From NCBI RefSeq assembly GCF_018139145.2, contig NC_059487.1, positions 8,825,792 to 8,889,791 of the forward strand: a DNA stretch of 64,000 nucleotides. Reading direction: 5' to 3'. Numbering within the stretch: the first letter of the stretch is position 1; each line of letters begins with the position of its first letter. The notes beneath the pieces were generated by a model, which had not been told where the DNA came from, did not search any database, and was given only the letters and a program-made list of their open reading frames with translations. A program made the translations under genes and the position numbers. The stretch is from Gymnogyps californianus (taxonomy: Eukaryota > Chordata > Aves > Accipitriformes > Cathartidae). Shown here one piece after another: positions 44,301-64,000 of this stretch.

Positions 44301-47300
44301 GACTATGGCCACTAGAAAAATCAGTAAAATCATAGCATTGTAAGAGACTAAACACTTAACACCAGAGGGGAGACAATTAGCATTCCCAAGTTGAATAGGT
44401 ATAATTGAACATGTGTTGTGCTACTGATTCAGGTCAAAATTGTGCCCAGATTTGTGACTGTACTAGTTTAGCAGCCGTACTATGTTTGGTTTTTATTCAA
44501 ATACAAAATAATTAAGACAACTATCAATGGCTTTAAGCACCTAACATAATTAATTATATAATAAATGCAAGTAAGTTAATCCTCAGCAGCATTAAGATCA
44601 CTGGTCTCACAATGTCCTTTAAGACCCATTAAGCCATCCAGCTCCTATGCTGTTTAGACACTTCATCATCTGTCGGCATTCTCTAACCTTCTTCCATGAA
44701 GATGACTTTGGGAAAAGTCACCAGGAAGGAACAAAATTTAGTCTGTATCAAGATGAAAGGAGGGAAGAACTATCCCTTGACACAGAGTACTCTCCTTCTT
44801 TTCTCCTTGTTTTTTAAGAAGATACTCATATTGAGCAGGTCTGTGATTAGAGATGCTTAAGATAGGTTTGCTTAGTTGGCTGGGATAACTTGAAAGGAAA
44901 AGTTGATCCCTTACTCAGACCAATAAGAAATTTATCTGTCATAAGCAACACTTAAATTTCACTTGGAAGCTGGTCAGTCAAGTATCACGTCCTTTGGAGG
45001 TGATGCTGTACTGCCATGACAAACTACGTTCTTTCTGTGGATACAGGATTGACGTCTTACATGTTGTCAACGCTTTCAGAAACACTGCATTCAGATAGGA
45101 TTTACTTAATGAAAGACGTCGATTAAAATTAAAAAATCACCTAACTTCAGTATTTCAGTAATTTATCACTTTCAAGCAGCTTGTCTTTTTTACCTCCCCT
45201 GCAGTGTACAATAAGAAATATAATTATTTTGACAGGATCCACCAATCAGAAGTACTGACATATGCTGCCTTTGCAAGAGCAAGCAGAATGGAAAACTGGA
45301 CTAGAAACGAGAGCTCTCCAAACACATTGCAGTCATGACATGAAATTCACCACGTAGTAAGTAAATTTGGTTATTTTCTTCCTGGGTAGCTCCCCAGTAG
45401 TTGCACAGAAGTAGTGGGACAAAAGACCCCAAAGCATTCTCAAGCAGTGACTGTAGGAGCTCAGTTAAGATCTTTCCTGTTCTGGAACAAAAGTAGAAGT
45501 ATCATTTAGTGCTCAGATCTTCTCCTTCCTGAGAGCACAGCATTTTAGGAGCTAGATAACCATCCTCAGCTTCCCAGGAAACATCAAGTTCTCAACTGTG
45601 GTTTTGTCTGGGTTCACCTCCTAGGGGTGTGACACGTTTGCAAAAAGTCAAAACAGGAAAGAAGTTTGAGAGCCAAACACAAGGTGTTTTGTTTTGTTTT
45701 TTATGATGATGCACCATTGGTACCAATTTCTGTTGAACAGTCAGTGCAACTAACCTTGCAGGGATAACCTTCCATTTTATGATCTTTGCCCGCTGCTGCT
45801 TTGTTGAAATCCCTCTCTCAAGGGCCGAATTTTCAGATCTAATTTTGGATTAAAAGTTACAATCCAGTTTCCTTCTCTCCCGTCCCAATGTATTTCCCCC
45901 TGAACAGTAACAATCACAATCCATAGCAAGTTATCAATGGCCACCATGCCTGAAGAAAGGAGGTACAATGTAGCAGGAACAGAGGAGGAAATGATGCTGA
46001 AAAAGTTTCTGTGCTTTACAGAAGTTCAGTGATAACCTTCTTTATTCATGTCTTCTACAGCGTGGCACCTTGGAGGTAATATGTCATAAAACAATGATAA
46101 AGTTTGATAAGCAATCCTCTCATCTGCATATACCCTGTTCATACTGACCCTAATGTTAAAATTTGCCTACAACTCTGGAATGCTAACTGTTGAAAAGCTG
46201 TTGCTGAAGTCATCAATGTATTGAACTCAGTAGGCAATCTGTCATTTAATTCATTTGTGCCAAGATTTCAATCCATGCTTATAGTTGGAATCTTGATAGA
46301 CCCTTAAATAAATACTATCGATTAGTCATCATTATTTTTTACTGTTGATAAGCAGAAGGTTGTGCAACCTTGCAGTTGGCTTTCTACACAGTCCACTGGA
46401 AAATATGTTTTATTATAGTGCTTATATTGGCAACTAGGTACATCTTTATTGCAGGCTCAGATTAAAGCCTCAGATTTAAAAAACAAACAAACCAAGACTG
46501 AAGCAGACTCCCTCCAACCTCAGATCAGACAAATTCTCACCCACAAGACCCAAAACAGATAAGCTAGGGATCTCATTTTGATACTGGTTTCACACTCAGT
46601 TGGATACGTTAACCAGGCCTTGGTTGTCTGAAGTGGTTGTCCCAGCTTCAGAATCATAATGATCTAGGTCAGAGGGATTAAACTGCTTGACCTTGTGAAT
46701 TACATACCTAAATCTTCATGTGACTAAGAGTAACAAAATCCATACCTCAGGGTATGAACCTGTATTGCATATCCCTGAGGCAGGGCTATTGAGGGTGTTA
46801 GGGGCATGAGGAGACCACAGCTGCTCACAGCCCACCTGCCACAGAGCATAGCTGATCAGGTGCTAAGTCCTTGGACAAGAGGCAGTAACAATTTCAGTAG
46901 CCCCCAATTATGTGTTTCATCTCACAGCTGCGGCTTCAGATTGTCCGATAAAAAACTTCACGCTAATACAGGGCTGCTTAATTCACTCAGCAGCGCTCTG
47001 GGGGACGTGCATTCAGAAGTGCTCTCAAACCAGAGTGCAAGCACCAAACTTAGGTCAAGGATAATCTTAATGATATGCCATGCAAAACTCCACAACCCGT
47101 TCTGCTTTAACTTCAAGTCTGTTGGGACTGCATGCTTGAAGTTTAGCACATGCTTTGGCTGTTCTAATGGGTTTGAACAACTGAGCCTGCTGTGTAAGAT
47201 TTTTCATACATCACATTGAATCTCTAGCCCACAATAACAGAACAAGAGATCTTCCCAGAGCCTTGCCTGTCTGCCAATAGAGGTAATCAGTTTGCTGTTC

Positions 47301-47589
47301 AGAGGAAAGTGAGTATTACTGGTGCAAAATGTGAGTTACCTTCTTCCCCCTCTTCATTAAACATGCCCAACCAAATATATCCATGATATATACTGATTTA
47401 AGCCAGGAAGGAATTAAAGCTCCTGTTCTTGCCAAATGATTGAGTGCTTGCAGACACAGATTCCTAAGAAAGTATAATAGAGAAAGCACATTAGCAGAGT
47501 ATTTGTGCCTTCATAGGAAATGAATATGGATGCAATTAAGAAAAGCTGATTTATGTGGAACTGTAAAACCAGGGACATAAAATGAAAAA
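41346..47589. other. Intergenic region upstream of ADNP
   Basis: About 6.2 kb of mixed-composition sequence. Open frames such as the minus-strand 174-codon frame at 43482-44006 and the plus-strand 137-codon frame at 46806-47219 show no domain, splice context or coding character that I recognise. No mobile element was identified with confidence. Confidence 0.55.
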
Positions 47590-47935
47590 TTCTCTGTAAA
47601 TGTCAAGTCAGTGTTTTGTGGTGGCCAAAACAAGGCAAATAGAGTATTGCAATGGTATTAAGAAAGGAGCTGAAAACTAAAATGCCACTATATAAATCCC
47701 TAGTACGTGAATATTTAAGACATTGTACGGAGTTCTAGGGACCTGATCTCTAAAGATTATAGTAGAACTGTTGTTCTACTATAGTCTGCTACTAACATTT
47801 TGAGAATAGCAAGGTGTGGTATGGCTTCTGTCTGAGGAAATTAAAAAGACAAGACTGAGTATGATGAGAATATAAGCAGGGTCTATAAAATAATAGGAAA
47901 AGGAAAATGGGAGACAATAGGGAACATAGAATATT
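47590..47935 (+). mobile_element. Ancient CR1-type LINE, left part (interrupted)
   Basis: Plus-strand sequence such as CTATATAAATCCCTAGTACG, GGAGTTCTAGGGACCTGATC and AAATTAAAAAGACAAGACTG follows the well-known CR1 consensus (CTATATAAATCCATGGTGCG, CAGTTCTGGTCACCTCATC, GATTAAAAAGACTAGGACTG) at high divergence. It breaks off where the younger CR1 begins and resumes beyond it. Consensus recalled from memory. Confidence 0.7.
47758..47783. repeat. 11-base perfect palindrome with 4-base loop
   Basis: TATAGTAGAAC (47758-47768), loop TGTT, GTTCTACTATA (47773-47783). With one mismatch the pairing extends to 14 positions (47755-47786). It lies in the ancient CR1 at the consensus position ATATAGTAGAACTGG. 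Confidence 0.9.
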
Positions 47936-48637
47936 AGAATCATAGAATGGTTTGCGTTGGAAGGGAGCTTAAAGATCTTCTGGTTCCAACCCCCCTGCCA
48001 TGGGCAGGGACACCTTCCACTAGACCAGGTTGCTCAAAGCCCCGTCCAACCTGGCCTTGAACACTTCAGGGAGGGGGCATCCGCAACTTCTCTGGGCAAC
48101 CTGTTCCAGGGCCTCACCACCCTCACAGTGAAGAACTTCTTCCTTACATCTAATCTAAATCTACCCTCTTTCAGTTTAAAGCCATTACCCCTCGTCTTAT
48201 CACTACAATCCCTGATAAAGTGTCTCTCCCCATCTTTCCTGTAGGCCCCCTTTAAGTACTGGAAGGCTGCTACAAGGTCTCCCCGCAGCCTTCTCTTCTC
48301 CAGGCTAAACTCCAACTCTCTCAGCCTGTCTTCATAGGAGAGGTGCTCCAGCCCCCTGATCATCTTCACGGCCCTCCTCTGGACCTGCTCAAGCAGGTCC
48401 ATGTCTTTCTTATGCTGGGGGCCCCAGAGCTGAAGGCAGTACTCCAGGTGGGGTCTCACAAGAGCAGAGTAGAGGGGGAGAATCCCCTCCCTCGACCTGC
48501 TGGTCACACTTCTTTTGATGCAGCCCAGGATACAGTTGGCTTTCTGGGCTTCAAACGTACATTGCCAGCTCATATTGTTTTTCATCCACCAATACTCCCA
48601 AGTCCTTCTCTGCAGGGCTGCTCTCAATCCACTGATT
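47936..48637 (-). mobile_element. Younger CR1 LINE, 5'-truncated, nested in an ancient CR1
   Basis: About 700 bases on the minus strand: the end of RT plus the CR1 3' end (plus-strand TAGAATCATAGAATGGTTTG at 47936). The frame 48645-48034 encodes [16 protein letters not shown] CR1 sequence (here [17 protein letters not shown]), [20 protein letters not shown] and [14 protein letters not shown]. It is closely similar to the same part of the 19-21 kb copy, so it is probably of a related subfamily. It splits the older plus-strand CR1. Confidence 0.95.
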
Positions 48638-48965
48638 GAGAACACCTGATGAACTTATTAGGCAGTAAGCTTAAAATAAAAGAAAGCACTTCACAAAATA
48701 CATGTATTAAAATTGTTGAACTCATTGCCACAGGATGCTGTAGAAGCCAAAATTTTAAACAGATTCAAAAAGCAATCAAATCCTTAGAAAACACAAGGAA
48801 CCATTAAAAGGTCCAGACCTTCTTGACCTCTGGCTCCAAAAGACCCTGTATTGCTGACTGCTGGTGTATTTGGGGAAAGATCTACTAGCCACGGTTCTTA
48901 CTTGCTTTCATTCTGCATCCATTGCTGAGCACTGTATGAGACAGTATGGCCATTCCTGCATAACT
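48638..48965 (+). mobile_element. Ancient CR1-type LINE, right part
   Basis: Resumes the consensus after the nested insertion: AACTTATTAGGCAGTAAGCTT, GTTGAACTCATTGCCACAGG and the tail CAGTATGGCCATTCCTGCAT correspond to the CR1 stretches AAATTAATAGGCAGCAGG, GTGGAACTCCTTGCCAGAGG and CAGTATGGCCGTTCTTATG. With the left part it forms one plus-strand element of about 670 bases after removing the insert. Confidence 0.7.
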
Positions 48966-51900
48966 TCCTTCTTACATTATAAGCCATTCTTCCCCTACGA
49001 TACATATTCTTGTAAATTTTTTGGGTTTATGTTAAGAATTTACATAGGTGGTCTTCAAATACAAAGAGGCTCAATTAAAAGGAGCCGAGAACAAATTCAA
49101 GTAACTCTAAGATTTTCTGTTAAAAAAAGTAAAAAACAGTTCAAGTAGCACTAAGTGATGGCTATCTCATACCATTATTTGCTAAAAAGATACTAGCTTT
49201 ATTAAAGAAGGACCTCTTTTAGAGCTCTGAACACTGGTTACAGTATTAGAATATTTATTTTTCATGAACTCTCACAGCAGTGCATGCAAGAGAAAAGGTC
49301 AGCAACAGAATGCAGTCTTAGAGCTTGTTTTTGCAATGTTTTCCTATGTACAGAACACTGTTTGAGTACTGGTGAGGTTCTACAGCACCCAATCTAAGTC
49401 GTCAAAGACAGGGAATACTTTAGAACCGGATGTTTTTAGTCACCTCAGCAGAGAAACTCATTGGAAGGAAAGTACTGCAGGCTGAGATGTGGAAAAGGAT
49501 GAAGGGAGATGTTATTTAGGCCAGTTCTGGGCAAAGATTCTGGTTTTTTTCCTAACTTAAGAGCATACTATTTTATGGTTCTCCCCTCCACAAGTGCATA
49601 GAGGGTCAACTGCACAAACAACAGCTACCTCTTCTGAAGTTCAGGCTTTTAAAACTTACTGTGAGACAATTTTTGAAAGTGCGTTCAACATTCACTGAGT
49701 TATCTGCAACCCAGTCCCACCCCCCCCACCCCCTTTTTTTTTTTGAAGAAATATACAGTCTTTTTGCTAGGAAAAAAAACCCAGATGGTTTTCATGGTAT
49801 ATATTGTGAAATATATGTGTGTGTGTACATATATATTCCACTAACTCAAGGAAAGCCTGTATGTTTTTAATTCTGCTTCCTTCCACTGGATCCATGTGTT
49901 AGTTCCTTTCAGTAGTGCTTTCTACAAGTAGCTTGGTGCAGGCTATTGAAATCAGTTTCACTCGTGTGACCTTTTCTTGTTTCAAGAAGTCTTGTAGAGT
50001 GTCTACTTGTGTCTTGATGCCATGAAGCACTTGTTTTTGTTTCTTTATAGCGCTTCTTTCTTGATAACTTAAATACCATTACCTTTAAGCATAGTAAGAA
50101 ATATTACCTATTTATCTAAAAACTGAATATAGCCCAGTCACATTTCAAACTTTCACATACTGGAGCACATGTATATGCCATGTATTACAATCCTAATCTA
50201 TATGTAAAAGCACCTTCCTCCAAACACGACCACATAAATAGATAAATGAAGGAAATTTACCAGGTAATTTTCATATTTAGAAAGTAGGCGTGCACATTCT
50301 AAAAGCTAAACCCTAATTCATGGCAATTAGGTCATGAATAACTAATATAATAAGACTTTAGCTATATACCGTTACATAAAGGTCTGAGAAAAATATGATC
50401 TTGGTGAGGCTCAAATTGTATTCTAGCAAATGGTTTTCAGTAGTATGTAAATTTGAATAAACATCTAAAAACTCACTATTTGGTCATTAAAAACTTTGTA
50501 CCTATTTTCAACTTAAAATGCTGATTTTAGCCATGAAACCTCCAAATGAAACATAAATCTCCAGTGAATAGGTTTCATCTATTTCAGTGGCCCTTTAGAC
50601 CCAGAGATTTATTTCTGTATATATTATTAGATCTGATTAGCCTGCACCAAATGAAATTATATATAATTTGCTGGAAAAGTACAGGCAAATGTCACAAAAT
50701 GTACAGTTAAGTCACTGTAATCCAGTTACAGGTAGATTCAAAACGTACAGCTACATTTTTTTATTAAAGCAAATTAAATATGAAATGTTTGCTCTGAATA
50801 CTCAGAAAAGGAGAAAAATATCAGAATCTGTACAACTTCACTAAAGAACAAAGGAATATCTCTAAAGCAGTCCACTAGAAAGTAAGCTTTTATTCTAAAG
50901 TTCTATTTAATTAATTTTTGCCACTGAGTATGATAAATAACTATCTGAAGTATGAATTTATCATTTATCTACAGACTTTCTAAAATTTTTTTCTAATATT
51001 AACAACTGTATCTAGTGTACTAAAGGAATGTAGACAAACACAACCCAAACAGGCAGAATTTTTAAGACATTTGTTGCTTCTCCTCTCCCTACCATTAATT
51101 TTCTGATACAGGTATTCAAAGAACTACCCCCCCAAATGAAGACATATTTTTCATATATATAAAGCCATTATCAGAATAATTTCATCCTCCCACTTACTAC
51201 TTCTCCCCTCCCCCCAAGTGCATATTTAATTGCAAAGGCTTCACAATTTCTGAGTTCTGGTTATATCAAACAGTGAAACAAAAAATAGTATTACCTCTGT
51301 TTGTATTTTGTTCATCAGGATCTGGAACAAATACAGATTACAGTGTAAACTGCTATTTGACATAAGAAAAATTTCTCAAATGTCTTCAGTGAGGTGAATC
51401 GGGTCTTCTGTCACCCTGAAGTTGGGTGAGATGTCATATTCCTGTTTTATAGATTCTAAAAATGTTTAGTTTCTAAAGAAAATAGGAAAAGGGAATAATC
51501 TGCTTCTGGACAAACAGAGAGAATATAAAATTATTCCACACATAGGATTCTCTTTCTTATTGAAAGAATATTCCTTCTTTCCAGCCTAGGAACCATTTTA
51601 CCAAGAACAAATCACTGTACTCATCTGTATTTCCTCTTAAACTACACAAACTATTATCAGTTCTGTAGAAACTCTTCTATATATCTGCTTTAAGATACAT
51701 GTATATATGTGCTGAGGAAAGAAAGAGAACTAACTGGTATATATTTAAAATACTATCTGCAAACAACAGAACAAAGATAAGAGAAATTCTGTAATTTTTT
51801 TTTATGTCCTTGCTTGTCTTTATTTCAAAATCATCTTTAGCTTCTGCTGAATAATGATTCATTTCTAAATGCAAAAGATCATTTAGCTTTGTGTTCTTTA

Positions 51901-51994
51901 TTAAGACTTCATTATTTTTACAAAAATAGAATAGAGCATTAGTCTTTATTAGCTTTTAGTTTAACATACAGTTCATTTATTTTGAAAGGAACAT
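48966..51994. other. Intergenic region downstream of DPM1
   Basis: AT-rich sequence. It contains a short alternating TG/TA stretch at about 49811-49838 and a C/T-rich run at 49708-49744. No gene or named repeat was recognised. Confidence 0.6.
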
Positions 51995-52158
51995 TTTGGG
52001 ATACAATATATTTAGTTTATTATTGGTGGTTTGTTTAACTGTTAGTCTATAGCAGGTCTTCTGGTTACCACACAAATTATCAAGCTTCTGCTATTATATA
52101 TTAAAAACCACACATGTCAGAAAATGTTCTTCTAAAAAAGTTAATTTAGGATAAACTA
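51995..52158 (-). other. DPM1: DPM1 3' UTR (probable)
   Basis: A minus-strand AATAAA at 52016-52021 would give a short 3' UTR of about 160 bases, as in mammalian DPM1. Further AATAAA hexamers at 51976-51981 and 51897-51902 could extend it. Confidence 0.5.
52016..52021 (-). terminator. Candidate polyadenylation signal for DPM1
   Basis: AATAAA on the minus strand, 138 bases past the stop codon. Two later hexamers are alternatives. Confidence 0.4.

Positions 52159-64000
<11,842 letters not shown>

Noticed and set aside
46806..47219. Plus-strand 137-codon frame
   Set aside because: No recognised domain or conserved motif; an old repeat fragment or chance is more likely.
47758..47783. Hairpin as a microRNA precursor
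   Set aside because: An 11-base stem is far too short, and it lies in decayed LINE sequence.

Overview
The window is vertebrate, almost certainly bird, nuclear DNA. Three things point there: split genes with GT-AG introns, proteins close to their human orthologues, and CR1 LINEs of avian type (3' end with the ATTCTATG signature) as the only clear dispersed repeat family. The species cannot be told from the sequence. The gene order BCAS4 - ADNP - DPM1, with ADNP and DPM1 both on the minus strand and BCAS4 converging on ADNP, is that of human 20q13.

Layout. 1-850: last visible coding exon and 3' UTR of BCAS4 (+). 851-4840: convergent intergenic space. 4840-40500: ADNP (-), with its 3' UTR, one very large terminal coding exon (5914-9054), two small coding exons (11049-11141 and 12624-12736) and a 27-kb 5' intron leading back to a CpG-island promoter near 40.1-40.5 kb. 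The 5' intron holds a 2.3-kb CR1 with dead reverse-transcriptase fragments (about 18965-21241), a purine-rich repeat array with a Lys/Arg-rich reading frame (26430-26890), and several inverted or tandem repeats. 38.6-41.35 kb: a large CpG island with a perfect TCTCGCGAGA element, YY1- and ETS-type motifs, two CACGTGAC boxes, a CTCF-like site, G-quadruplex-prone runs, and a plausible divergent non-coding first exon on the plus strand. 41.35-52.0 kb: intergenic, containing a young CR1 nested in an ancient, oppositely oriented CR1. 52.0-64.0 kb: DPM1 (-), exons 9 to 1, with exon 1 cut by the window end inside a second CpG island.

The genes are unrelated housekeeping or developmental genes, not an operon-like system. 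ADNP is a zinc-finger/homeodomain chromatin factor. DPM1 is the catalytic subunit of dolichol-phosphate-mannose synthase. BCAS4 is a small protein related to a BLOC-1 subunit. I saw no rRNA, tRNA, CRISPR, bacterial or viral gene. The least explained items are the Lys/Arg/Trp repeat frame at 26.5 kb and a short palindrome that looks like a template-switch scar inside the ancient CR1.
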